Shown here in pieces: positions 8,245 through 14,914 of a stretch of 28,285 bases of DNA. The DNA is from Rhodobacterales bacterium UBA3080 (GTDB lineage Bacteria > Pseudomonadota > Alphaproteobacteria > Rhodobacterales > Rhodobacteraceae). Each line of letters begins with the position of its first letter. Position 1 is the first letter of the stretch. Made by a program: the position numbers and the translations under genes. Location: assembly GCA_002366645.1 (NCBI GenBank), contig DFBM01000012.1:1-28285 (forward strand), in the 5' to 3' direction. The notes beneath the pieces were generated by a model. The model worked only from the letters and a program-made list of their open reading frames with translations, had not been told where the DNA came from and made no database searches.

Positions 8245-8733
8245 TCAAAGAATTTTTTGCATGAACACGATATCTATCCATCGGCCGAATTTGCGACCGG
8301 CTTCGGGAACACGGCCGACTTCGGGATATCCCATTCGAGCATGGAAAGCCTGCGCATCAAGATTTTCGCCTGAGATGCCACCGATCATGGAGTGTGCACC
8401 CGCCTCACGGGCATGAGATTCTATAGCTGTTAGGAGCGCCCGACCGATTCCCTTGCCGCGTGCATTTGGCCCGAGGATAATTGTGTGCTCCATCGCGAAG
8501 GCATAGCCGACGCCAGCCCTAAACTGGCCGTAAGTAGCAAACCCCAAAAGTTCAGAGTCGCTCTGCGCTACATAAAATTCGCGTCCGTCACGCCGTCGTT
8601 CGCTGATTAAGTCGACGACATCATCGACGGACTTTTCCACACTATTGAAAGTAACTGTAGTGTCCCTGATGACAGGGTTCCAGATTTCGACAATGGCCCC
8701 GGCGTCGGCACGGGAGGCAGCTCGAATTTGCAC
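8245..8733 (-). CDS. GNAT N-acetyltransferase (phosphinothricin acetyltransferase-like)
   Basis: A 162-residue acetyl-CoA-dependent N-acetyltransferase. The N-terminal MQIRAASRADAGAIVEIWN and the middle GYAFAMEHTIILGPNARGKGIGRALL place it in the Pat/YncA branch, whose members acetylate phosphinothricin or methionine sulfone/sulfoximine. The acetyl-CoA loop R92GKGIG is intact. NLDAQAFHARMGYPEVG and GRKFGRWIDIVFMQK are also typical of that branch. The start codon is GTG at 8733, immediately after the small membrane-peptide gene (12-nt gap), so the two are probably co-transcribed. The natural substrate is not evident. Confidence 0.85.
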   Translation of the reverse strand: MQIRAASRADAGAIVEIWNPVIRDTTVTFNSVEKSVDDVVDLISERRRDGREFYVAQSDSELLGFATYGQFRAGVGYAFAMEHTIILGPNARGKGIGRALLTAIESHAREAGAHSMIGGISGENLDAQAFHARMGYPEVGRVPEAGRKFGRWIDIVFMQKIL

Positions 8734-8745
8734 CGGTCGGAAGCC

Positions 8746-8877
8746 TTATCCTGCGATCAGTGTCGCGAAAGTAAGGAAAACGATCGCAAGGCCAAGCCCC
8801 GCCCACGTCAATGTCAGAGAGCCTTTTTCGCCGCGGTCGGCCGCAATTAACAAGGCTTTGCTTTTGCTAGGTATCAT
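8746..8877 (-). CDS. 43-residue single-pass membrane peptide, unknown function
   Basis: A short frame preceded by a good ribosome site (GGAGGAC, about 5 nt before ATG 8877). The product begins MIPSKSKALLIAADRGEKGS, a basic, polar N-terminus. A hydrophobic helix follows at about 21-42 (LTLTWAGLGLAIVFLTFATL), ending IAG. This is a plausible N-in single-pass membrane peptide. I recognise no family. It lies between the cytochrome c gene and the GNAT gene on the same strand, with a terminator separating it from the cytochrome. Short membrane subunits often accompany respiratory genes, but nothing here proves such a link. Confidence 0.55.
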   Translation of the reverse strand: MIPSKSKALLIAADRGEKGSLTLTWAGLGLAIVFLTFATLIAG

Positions 8878-8976
8878 TTGGTCCTCCGTCAAGTGATCAG
8901 GTTTCTGATGCTCTTATCGTAGGACCGAAGGCGCGCCTAACACAAGCCACGAATACGCGACATTTCCGTGAGGCAC

Positions 8977-9004
8977 AAAAAACCGCGCCGAAACGCGGTT
9001 TTTA
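8977..9004 (-). terminator. Intrinsic terminator of the cytochrome c gene
   Basis: A perfect 10-bp stem (aaaaaccgcg at 8978-8987, cgcggttttt at 8994-9003) with a 6-nt loop lies 17 nt after the cytochrome stop. On the minus strand it runs into a U tract, as expected for a strong intrinsic terminator. The rest of 8878-9020 contains nothing else I can name. Confidence 0.8.
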
Positions 9005-9020
9005 ATGGATTTTTAAGCGA

Positions 9021-9569
9021 TTAGCCGCCGATGGTGGCCAAATAGGCAATCACATTGGCGCGATCAGATTCGCTTTTCAGGCCAGTGAACGTCATTTTTG
9101 TACCTGAAATGTAGTCTTTTGGTCGTGTGAGGAATTCGTTCATCGCTTCAGGAGTCCATGTTCCACCATGCGTGGCCATAGCCTCGGAGAAGCCGAAATC
9201 TACGGCGCCTATGCCGCGATCAATAACACCATAAAGGAATGGACCTGTTGCATTCGCACCGTCTTCGAGCTTGTGACAGGCCTTACATTTTTTGAAGACT
9301 TTTTCACCCGAAGCGATGTCTGCAGCGGCATAAAGCTCAGCAAATGTTGGTTCGGCTGCTGCGGCTTCACCTTCGCCATCGGTCGCGGCAGTGCCTGCGC
9401 CGGCGGTTTCAACAGCTGCTGGTTCTTCAACTTCAATCACATAAGCTGCTTCGGTTTCGCCATGGCCACCTTGGGTATAGAGCGATTCGGCTCCCCATTT
9501 AACCAGAAGGAAAATCAAGAAGCTGCCGCACACGCCGCCGACAATCTTTGTTGCTGTCATAGTATCCAT
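9021..9569 (-). CDS. Membrane-anchored cytochrome c (cyt cy / CycM type)
   Basis: A 182-residue electron carrier probably shuttling electrons from the bc1 complex to terminal oxidases on the periplasmic face. An uncleaved N-terminal anchor is at about 8-27. A long Ala/Glu-rich tether (about 37-75) follows, then a class I cytochrome c domain with heme motif CKACH at 95-99 and axial Met159 in GTKMTF. The architecture matches Rhodobacter cytochrome cy and Bradyrhizobium CycM. I start at ATG 9569 because AAGGTG lies about 9 nt upstream; an in-frame GTG at 9581 overlaps that site and is less likely. The gene is divergent from pheA and ends at a strong terminator. Confidence 0.9.
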   Translation of the reverse strand: MDTMTATKIVGGVCGSFLIFLLVKWGAESLYTQGGHGETEAAYVIEVEEPAAVETAGAGTAATDGEGEAAAAEPTFAELYAAADIASGEKVFKKCKACHKLEDGANATGPFLYGVIDRGIGAVDFGFSEAMATHGGTWTPEAMNEFLTRPKDYISGTKMTFTGLKSESDRANVIAYLATIGG

Positions 9570-9697
9570 GGGTGTTTTCACCTTGTTTATGGGCGGGGCT
9601 TGGCCCCCTATATATGCTTCGCAGTGTTCTAGCCGCTTCCCCTATGTCTTTGCAAGGTGTAGAAGCGCGACGAAACGACCGATGTAAGGCGCAAGTT

Positions 9698-10534
9698 ATG
9701 ACAAATGTAATTTCTTTCCAAGGTGAACCAGGCGCGTATTCGCATCAGGCCTGCGCCGAGATGTATCCAGATATGGAGGCTTTGCCTTGCAACACCTTTG
9801 AAGAAGCCGTTGCCGCTGTCAAAGACGGACGGGCGGACTTGGCAATGCTACCGGTCGAGAATTCCACCTACGGAAGGGTGGCGGATATTCATCACCTTCT
9901 GCCCGACACCGGTTTGCATATTATCGGTGAGTACTTTGTGCGTGTGCACATCAACCTGTTGGCGGTGCCCGGAACCAAGCTGGCGCAGGTTGATCACGCC
10001 ATGAGTCACACAGTTTTGCTGGGGCAGTGCCGTACATTTTTGAAAAAGCACTCGATTCAGCCGCGCACTGGCGCTGATACCGCCGGGTCAGCTCAGAAAG
10101 TGGCAGAGGATGGAAATCCGGAAGTCGCAGCGCTTGCGTCGCAATTGGCGGGCGAGATCTATGGTCTTGAGACTTTGGCCGAGAATATCGAAGACAACCA
10201 ACACAACACGACCCGTTTTTTGGTTATGGCCCCGGAGCCCAAATTTCCTGCTGGTGGTGATGCGATGACAACGATAGTGTTTCAGGTCCGCAATATTCCT
10301 GCTGCGCTCTACAAGGCGATGGGTGGATTTGCGACCAACGGCGTGAACATGTTGAAACTGGAAAGCTATATGTTGGGCGGAACCTTCACGGCGACCCAGT
10401 TCTACGCGGATATCGAAGGGTATCCGGGTGATCCAGCAGTGGATCGCGCGTTGGAGGAACTCGCGTATTTCACCACACATCTGGATATTCTGGGCGTCTA
10501 TCCGATGTCTGAATTCCGAAAGTCGGTGCGTTAG
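9698..10534 (+). CDS. pheA: Prephenate dehydratase
   Basis: Converts prephenate to phenylpyruvate in phenylalanine synthesis. This is the stand-alone 278-residue form with no chorismate mutase domain. The catalytic domain covers about 4-180 (FQGEPGAYSHQAC at the start, LPVENSTYGRV at 51-61 and the TRF motif at 172-174). An ACT regulatory domain follows (about 190-268), which normally binds phenylalanine for feedback inhibition. The ACT motif usually written ESRP reads ESYM here (222-225). ATG 9698 is chosen because homology starts there and AAGGCG is just upstream, though the frame opens earlier. Its TAG stop overlaps the TAA stop of the convergent SRPBCC gene. Confidence 0.92.
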   Translation: MTNVISFQGEPGAYSHQACAEMYPDMEALPCNTFEEAVAAVKDGRADLAMLPVENSTYGRVADIHHLLPDTGLHIIGEYFVRVHINLLAVPGTKLAQVDHAMSHTVLLGQCRTFLKKHSIQPRTGADTAGSAQKVAEDGNPEVAALASQLAGEIYGLETLAENIEDNQHNTTRFLVMAPEPKFPAGGDAMTTIVFQVRNIPAALYKAMGGFATNGVNMLKLESYMLGGTFTATQFYADIEGYPGDPAVDRALEELAYFTTHLDILGVYPMSEFRKSVR

Positions 10535-10995
10535 GCACCCGCTTTATGTTCTTTGGCCATGCGCTTGGCGAACTTCGTCAGTTCGGAATTTGCACGCCTA
10601 TTGATACGTTTACGCGCTAGCCGAATAGTGTTGAAAACCAGCCCGCTGGCGAATCCGTGGGATTTAGCGACGATCTGAATGTTCAGCGTGCATTTGGTTG
10701 CACTAACGGGTTTGACCGTCATGGACATAACGCCTTCGTATTTTGTGCTGGCAGACTTGTAAGAAAGCGTTCTTGGCGGAATGTATTGCGAAAGCTCGGC
10801 CGAAAAACGGCGAGTGCGACCTCGAACTGGCACCGATATATCCCAGCGCGTTCCGATACGGACCGGCAGACGGCCTTGGCGTTTGAAACTGAAACCGGCG
10901 GTGCCGGTGTGGTTTTCAAATTTGTTGAAATCAGTGATGCGGCTGAAAATATACTCTGCCGGCACGTCGATTTCCTGAGTGTGTTTAAACTGCAT
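10531..10995 (-). CDS. SRPBCC (START/polyketide-cyclase fold) family protein
   Basis: A 154-residue protein starting MQFKHTQEIDVPAEYIFSRITDF, the usual opening of a ligand-binding SRPBCC domain. An antiparallel sheet region follows (RWDISVPVRGRTRRFSAEL, then TLSYKSASTKYEGVMSMTV), and a long basic C-terminal helix (about 128-150, RLARKRINRRANSEL). No signal peptide is seen. Ligand and role are unknown to me. ATG 10995 lies 7 nt after the nudC stop, so it is probably translated from the nudC transcript. An upstream extension would run into nudC and lacks homology. Its stop codon overlaps that of pheA. Confidence 0.75.
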   Translation of the reverse strand: MQFKHTQEIDVPAEYIFSRITDFNKFENHTGTAGFSFKRQGRLPVRIGTRWDISVPVRGRTRRFSAELSQYIPPRTLSYKSASTKYEGVMSMTVKPVSATKCTLNIQIVAKSHGFASGLVFNTIRLARKRINRRANSELTKFAKRMAKEHKAGA

Positions 10996-11002
10996 TTTCG
11001 CC

Positions 11003-11956
11003 CTATAGCCTGTCGGCCAGCCAACGTTCCAGCACAAATTGTGCGACGGAGCCTTTTCGCGCAGCAGAAAGTGTTGGGTCATTGCCTAAAAAAGTATTTG
11101 CAACTTGTTCGCGTGTGACCCATCTGGCTTCCTCGATCTCGACGGGATCGATGGTAATGTCGCGATTTAACGCCTCCGCAGTGCAGGCAATCATCAAGGA
11201 TGTGGGGAATGGCCACGGTTGGCTGGTTAAATACTCGACTTTGCCGATTCGGACACCGGTTTCCTCGAACACCTCGCGGCGCACGGCTTCCTCGATACCC
11301 TCGCCAGGCTCCATATAGCCTGCCAACAACGAAAACATCCCCTCGGGCCAATGGGGCGAGCGACCGAGTAGAACTTCGTTACCGTTGGTGGTCAGCATAA
11401 TCACCACGGGATCCGTGCGCGGGAAATGTTTGTGCTGACAAGCAGGACAGGTTCGTTCCCAGCCTGATTGAGAAATGGTTGTCGCTACTCCGCAATTGGC
11501 ACAAAACTTATGCGTTTCATGCCAAGCAAATATGCCTTTTGCGGTCGCGGCGTCGCCAGCGTCATCATGGGACAATTCTGCCATCACCGAACGCAGGTCG
11601 ATGAACTTTTGTGTTTCCGGAAGATCAGGGTGTTGGTTTTGGCTTTGGTCGCGAAACTTCGCCATTTCGTCAGCGTTCAGGTCCGGGGCCTCCCACGGTG
11701 AAACGTCGAATGCGAAACGGGGGGCGCCATCCTGTAGGCCAAGGAATATCGGTTCTTCCGTTGCTTCGGAAAAAATTTTGGAACTGACATCAAGCCAAGC
11801 AAGACGCGCGCTATTGGAAATATCAACAAGTGGTTTTCCGTGCCAAAGAGGAATGGCACGCGCGGTTGGTTGTTGAATCAAACCGGTGGTGCTGCGCAAG
11901 TGCGCGGCGCGGTCGAGTGTGCCGCCGGCGAAGGTTACAGCCTCTTTGTCTAGCAT
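11003..11956 (-). CDS. nudC: NADH pyrophosphatase NudC (Nudix hydrolase)
   Basis: Hydrolyses NADH (and NAD-capped RNA in E. coli) to the mononucleotides. The 317-residue protein has a zinc ribbon with Cys152, Cys155, Cys170 and Cys173 (FCANCG, then CPAC). The Nudix box spans 213-235 (G-x5-E-x7-RE-V-x-EE-x-G-V, all positions present). The SQPWPFP motif at 245-251 is diagnostic for NudC-type enzymes. ATG 11956 has AGGAG about 6 nt upstream. It is followed closely by the SRPBCC gene. No transcription signal is obvious in the upstream gap shared with the divergent SRP RNA promoter. Confidence 0.92.
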   Translation of the reverse strand: MLDKEAVTFAGGTLDRAAHLRSTTGLIQQPTARAIPLWHGKPLVDISNSARLAWLDVSSKIFSEATEEPIFLGLQDGAPRFAFDVSPWEAPDLNADEMAKFRDQSQNQHPDLPETQKFIDLRSVMAELSHDDAGDAATAKGIFAWHETHKFCANCGVATTISQSGWERTCPACQHKHFPRTDPVVIMLTTNGNEVLLGRSPHWPEGMFSLLAGYMEPGEGIEEAVRREVFEETGVRIGKVEYLTSQPWPFPTSLMIACTAEALNRDITIDPVEIEEARWVTREQVANTFLGNDPTLSAARKGSVAQFVLERWLADRL

Positions 11957-12169
11957 ACTAATCTCCTGAAATCGCGATCAACCTTGCCCCAAGCGATTGC
12001 GCGCCGCAACGATATATTCGACTTTCTTGTTGAAGGATTCGTGAGTGCTGACACAGGAGTGTGCCAGACAGGGTTTTAGACGCGATTTGGGCCTGCCAAC
12101 CCAAAGATGTGTTGAGGCGCAGGCGGTTATTCAAGATTTTGACACTGACGATGAACGAATTGCAGGCCA
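11957..12169. other. Intergenic region between nudC and the SRP RNA promoter
   Basis: About 210 nt separate the divergent nudC and SRP RNA transcription units. I found no coding frame with a ribosome site, no hairpin and no repeat. It presumably holds the nudC promoter and upstream activating DNA for the SRP RNA promoter, but I could not pick out either. Confidence 0.4.
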
Positions 12170-12198
12170 TTGACCCTTGGCAGGGACGCGCATATATA
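12170..12198 (+). promoter_or_regulatory. Strong sigma-70-type promoter of the SRP RNA gene
   Basis: TTGACC at 12170-12175 and TATATA at 12193-12198 are separated by exactly 17 nt. The predicted start falls at about 12205-12206, which is precisely where the terminal helix of the SRP RNA begins. This agreement supports both calls. Confidence 0.8.
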
Positions 12199-12204
12199 AC
12201 CCGA

Positions 12205-12303
12205 CGAGAGGTTGGCGCGGGCGAGCGCCTCGCCAACCCGGTCAGGTCCGGAAGGAAGCAGCCGTAACGAGTTCCGTTTGGGTCGATGTCCAGCCTCTCA
12301 CCT
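12205..12303 (+). ncRNA. ffs: Signal recognition particle RNA (4.5S, small bacterial type)
   Basis: RNA scaffold that binds Ffh to target nascent membrane proteins. The conserved apical core GGTCAGGTCCGGAAGGAAGC begins at 12240, with the GGAA tetraloop and the AGCAGCC side of the symmetric loop. The terminal helix is visible: 12206-12215 (gagaggttgg) pairs with 12290-12299 (ccagcctctc) with one G-U. The length of roughly 97 nt fits the small alphaproteobacterial form. The exact 3' end is uncertain by a few nucleotides. Confidence 0.93.
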
Positions 12304-12334
12304 ACCAGACGCCGGAATAAGGAGGATGAGTTTT

Positions 12335-12370
12335 ATGACAAATGCAATCACCCTCCGGGCGTGCCGCTAG
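12335..12370 (+). CDS. Putative 11-residue leader peptide upstream of rsgA
   Basis: A near-perfect ribosome site AAGGAGG (12319-12325) stands 9 nt before ATG 12335. The frame reads MTNAITLRACR and stops at TAG 12368. An in-frame ATG at 12326 touches the ribosome site and is less likely. Nothing longer in this frame follows, so the best ribosome site between the SRP RNA and rsgA drives only this short peptide. That is typical of a leader or attenuator peptide. The Arg-Ala-Cys-Arg end could sense amino-acid supply, but this is inference. It may instead be a remnant. Confidence 0.35.
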   Translation: MTNAITLRACR

Positions 12371-12470
12371 GCCGCGTATGGCCGCTGTCGCCGCAAGCCC
12401 GATGAAATCAGACCCAAAGCCGGGAGCTAAGGGTTCTTTGGAATTTTATCGAAAGCTTTTTTCACAATGA
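12342..12470 (+). CDS. Putative small protein overlapping the rsgA start
   Basis: An open frame of up to 42 codons (in-frame ATGs at 12342, 12378 and 12402) ends in a TGA that overlaps the rsgA ATG as ATGA. Its last part reads DPKPGAKGSLEFYRKLFSQ, which looks protein-like. The third ATG (12402) itself overlaps, again as ATGA, the TGA of another open frame ending GRVWPLSPQAR. None of these starts has its own well-spaced ribosome site. It overlaps the 11-residue leader in a different frame, so at most some of these frames can be real. Function unknown. Confidence 0.3.
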   Translation: MQSPSGRAARPRMAAVAASPMKSDPKPGAKGSLEFYRKLFSQ

Positions 12471-13516
12471 ACGAACAAACATTAACGCTCGCCGATCTGG
12501 GCTGGAGCGCTTTTTACCAATCCCAACTTTCAATCGAGGATTTGGAGACCTGTGATCCGATGCGCGTGACTGAGGTCCACCGCAATTCGGTTGAGGTTAT
12601 TGGAGTTGACGGCCCGACGCGGCTGCCGATGAATAGGTTGATGGTTGAGCATGGGATGGCTGTGGGTGACTGGATACTGAAAGACCGCGAAGGCCTTCAA
12701 GCCGTGCGCGTATTGGAACGCAAAAGCCTTATCAAACGTGGATCGGCGGGTATCGAAGCAGCATCGCAACTGATTGCCGCAAATATCGACACGTTGTTTA
12801 TCGTATCGTCCTGCAATCAGGATTTTAATATCGCGCGGCTGGAACGGTACTTGGCATTGGCACGGCAGGCCGAAGTTGAGCCGGTACTGATTCTGACAAA
12901 GGCCGATCTTTGCGAAAACCCGGATGTTTACACTGATCAGGCGACCGAATTGCAGAATGTTTTGGTTGAAGTCATTGATGCGACATCTCCCGACGCTGCA
13001 ACGCGGCTGGCACCCTGGTGTGGGCGGGGGAAAACGGTGGCTCTGGTGGGTTCCTCGGGTGTCGGGAAATCCACCATAACGAATACGATGACGGGGCTGG
13101 ATTTACTAACACGTGGTATTCGCGAAGATGACGCGAAGGGTGTGCATACGACGACGGCGCGCTCTATGTACCGGATGGTGACGGGCGGCTGGTTGGTGGA
13201 CACTCCCGGAATGAGGGCGCTGCGACTGGTCGACGCTCGTGATGCGGTAGACGCGGTGTTCGAGGATATTTCGGACTTGGCCGCAACTTGCCGTTTTAAC
13301 GACTGTAAGCATGAAAGCGAACCGGGTTGTGCGATTCTGGCGGCGATTGATGATGGAACGTTGAGCGAGGCACGGTTTTCACGGTGGCAAAAGCTACTGC
13401 GAGAGGAAAGTCACAATGCGGAAACGATAGCCGAAAGCCGCGCACGAAACCGCAAGTTTCACAAGGAAACCAGAGTCGCCCAAGGCATCAAGCGCGCCAA
13501 GAAGAAGGCGGAGTAA
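12467..13516 (+). CDS. rsgA: Ribosome small-subunit-dependent GTPase RsgA
   Basis: Circularly permuted GTPase that helps late maturation of the 30S subunit. After an N-terminal OB-like region (about 30-85) the G motifs occur in permuted order: TKAD (G4) at 144-147, GSSGVGKST (G1) at 195-203, KGVHTTT near 224-230 and DTPG (G3) at 245-248. The zinc knuckle follows with Cys275, Cys280, His282 and Cys288, then a basic C-terminal tail (KRAKKKAE). The length of 349 is normal. ATG 12467 has no Shine-Dalgarno; instead it overlaps the stop of a short upstream frame as ATGA, suggesting coupled translation. It shares the interval downstream of the SRP RNA. Confidence 0.92.
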   Translation: MNEQTLTLADLGWSAFYQSQLSIEDLETCDPMRVTEVHRNSVEVIGVDGPTRLPMNRLMVEHGMAVGDWILKDREGLQAVRVLERKSLIKRGSAGIEAASQLIAANIDTLFIVSSCNQDFNIARLERYLALARQAEVEPVLILTKADLCENPDVYTDQATELQNVLVEVIDATSPDAATRLAPWCGRGKTVALVGSSGVGKSTITNTMTGLDLLTRGIREDDAKGVHTTTARSMYRMVTGGWLVDTPGMRALRLVDARDAVDAVFEDISDLAATCRFNDCKHESEPGCAILAAIDDGTLSEARFSRWQKLLREESHNAETIAESRARNRKFHKETRVAQGIKRAKKKAE

Positions 13517-13527
13517 AAAGCTCAATG

Positions 13528-13549
13528 AGCCTCGGCTTCGGCTCGGCGG
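13528..13549. repeat. 22-bp repeat, copy 1, 3' of the nitroreductase gene
   Basis: This 22-bp stretch matches 14410-14431 at 21 of 22 positions. It begins agcctcggcttcgg and ends ctcggcgg. It lies between the convergent 3' ends of rsgA and the nitroreductase-fold gene. The flanked form gagcc-tcggcttc-ggctc (13527-13544) can make a short stem, so it may serve as a weak terminator or belong to a small dispersed repeat family. Confidence 0.45.
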
Positions 13550-13555
13550 GCTTGG

Positions 13556-14245
13556 CTACTTCACCGTCAGTATTTCGCCGAGCGGTTTTTTAAGTTTGGC
13601 AACGGAAGGGACGGTCGCGTCTTTATCGGCGTGGCCGACAACAAGTATCATCACGGGTTTTTCCGAGGCTGGGCGATCAAGCAATCCGTTCAGGAATTTC
13701 ATAGGGTTCGGGGTGTGTGTCAGGCAGGAAAGTCCCGCAGTGTGGAGCGCTGCGATCAGGAAACCGGTTGCGATACCGACACTTTCGGGGACGTAGTAAT
13801 TCTTGAACTTTGTTCCGTCTGCAAATGCTCCATGGCGCTGTGCGAAGATCACTATCAACCACGGAGCCGTCGTCAGGTGAGGTTTCTCAACGCCTGTGCC
13901 AAGGGGCTCTAACGCTTTAATCCATTCGTCGCCGCCGCCACCCGCATAAAATTTCTGCTCTTCAATTTCTGCGGCTTCCCGAATCTGTGCTTTGATTTCT
14001 GGCGATTTTACAGCGACGAAATGCCAAGGTTGATGGTTGGCCCCGCTCGGGGCGCTGCCAGCGGCAAGAATGCAGTTCTCGATAACTTCTTGCGATACGG
14101 GTTGATCCGTGAAGTCGCGGACCGAGTGGCGCTTGCGCATATGCGTAAGAAATTCTGCCGCGGCTTTTTGCATTTCGTCGGGGGTCTTTTGGACGTGGTC
14201 GGGCAGAGGGATCGGGTCAAATTTCAAATCTTGTTTTGCGAACAT
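13556..14245 (-). CDS. Nitroreductase-fold flavoprotein, iodotyrosine deiodinase-like
   Basis: A 229-residue FMN protein. Flavin-binding motifs are RHSVRDF at 39-45, APSGANHQPWHFV at 65-77 and the late LVVGHADKDATVP. Aligned by eye with human iodotyrosine deiodinase, the lid region IREAAEIEEQKFY and GDEWIKALEPLGTGVEK keeps all three residues that hold the halotyrosine zwitterion. They are Glu96, Tyr100 and Lys121, corresponding to human Glu157, Tyr161 and Lys182. The Thr-Pro near the flavin (THTP, 176-179) is also kept. The likely role is reductive dehalogenation of halogenated tyrosine or a related phenol, but activity is inferred. ATG 14245 has GGAGAA upstream; the frame opens 46 codons earlier without homology. 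It is monocistronic. Confidence 0.82.
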   Translation of the reverse strand: MFAKQDLKFDPIPLPDHVQKTPDEMQKAAAEFLTHMRKRHSVRDFTDQPVSQEVIENCILAAGSAPSGANHQPWHFVAVKSPEIKAQIREAAEIEEQKFYAGGGGDEWIKALEPLGTGVEKPHLTTAPWLIVIFAQRHGAFADGTKFKNYYVPESVGIATGFLIAALHTAGLSCLTHTPNPMKFLNGLLDRPASEKPVMILVVGHADKDATVPSVAKLKKPLGEILTVK

Positions 14246-14264
14246 TCTATTCTCCAGAGGCACG

Positions 14265-14332
14265 GCTTTTGGCAAGTCTAGTGCGTGAAAAAGCGAAACG
14301 CCATAGACGCTCTTGATCCCTGAGCCAAAAGC
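14265..14332. repeat. Inverted repeat upstream of the deiodinase-like gene
   Basis: gcttttggc (14265-14273) and gccaaaagc (14324-14332) are a perfect 9-bp inverted pair separated by 50 nt. They lie 20-87 nt upstream of ATG 14245. They could be operator half-sites or the arms of a loose hairpin. No promoter could be fixed in this 164-nt gap. Confidence 0.35.
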
Positions 14333-14409
14333 GTCGCGCGGCGCAACCATTCGCGGCAATCCTGAAAGGCTTATCGCTGGCAAGCATGAGAGTATTCTTG
14401 TTTTGAAAT

Positions 14410-14431
14410 AGCCTCGCCTTCGGCTCGGCGG
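14410..14431. repeat. 22-bp repeat, copy 2, directly 3' of nusB
   Basis: Second copy of the element at 13528-13549, differing at one base (ctcgcc in place of ctcggc). It abuts the nusB stop codon at 14432. Both copies therefore sit at the 3' end of a minus-strand gene in the same orientation. Confidence 0.45.
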
Positions 14432-14914
14432 TTACGCAAAGGCTTCAGGCTGTGCTTCTCGCGCCATGTGGTCCAGTACAGCGTTAACGAATTTCGGCTC
14501 GCGACCTTCCGGGAAGAAGGCTTTGGCGATGTCCACAAACTCGCTAATAGCAACTTTCGGCGGTGTGTCTTGTGTAACCAGTTCAGCCCCCGCAGCGCGG
14601 AACAGGGCGCGCAAGGTTGGGTCAATGCGATCGATCGGCCACTTGGCGACGAGCGCGCGATCAGTCATCTGATCGACTTTTGCCTGCACGTTTACTGCTT
14701 CGGAAAGCAAAGCGCGAAAGAGTTTCAGGTCACCTTCGGCATATTGGTCGCCGTCAATTTCGGCGCCAAAACGGTGGGTTTCAAATTCTTCCTGAATGTC
14801 TTCCAGCGCCTCCCCCAAAGCCTCCATCTGGAAAAGCGCTTGCACCGCATAAAGGCGGGCCGCTGATCGCATTTGGCGTTTCTCGTCGCGTGAAGGTTTA
14901 TTCGTGTTGGACAT
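14432..14914 (-). CDS. nusB: Transcription antitermination factor NusB
   Basis: RNA-binding partner of NusE/S10 in rRNA antitermination. The 160-residue, all-helical protein shows the family landmarks: an RSAARLYAVQALFQME opening, RALLSEAVN, PIDRIDPTLRALFRAAGAEL, PPKVAISEFVDIAKAFFP and KFVNAVLDHMAR. ATG 14914 overlaps the ribH stop by one base (TGATG), so translation is coupled. The ribH-nusB pairing is a widespread arrangement. It is the last gene of the minus-strand riboflavin block and is followed immediately by the 22-bp repeat. Confidence 0.93.
   Translation of the reverse strand: MSNTNKPSRDEKRQMRSAARLYAVQALFQMEALGEALEDIQEEFETHRFGAEIDGDQYAEGDLKLFRALLSEAVNVQAKVDQMTDRALVAKWPIDRIDPTLRALFRAAGAELVTQDTPPKVAISEFVDIAKAFFPEGREPKFVNAVLDHMAREAQPEAFA

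Noticed and set aside
12286..12405. 41-codon frame starting inside the SRP RNA
   Set aside because: Its ATG lies within the SRP RNA 3' region with no ribosome site; only its 3' part is mentioned, as a possible member of the leader relay.
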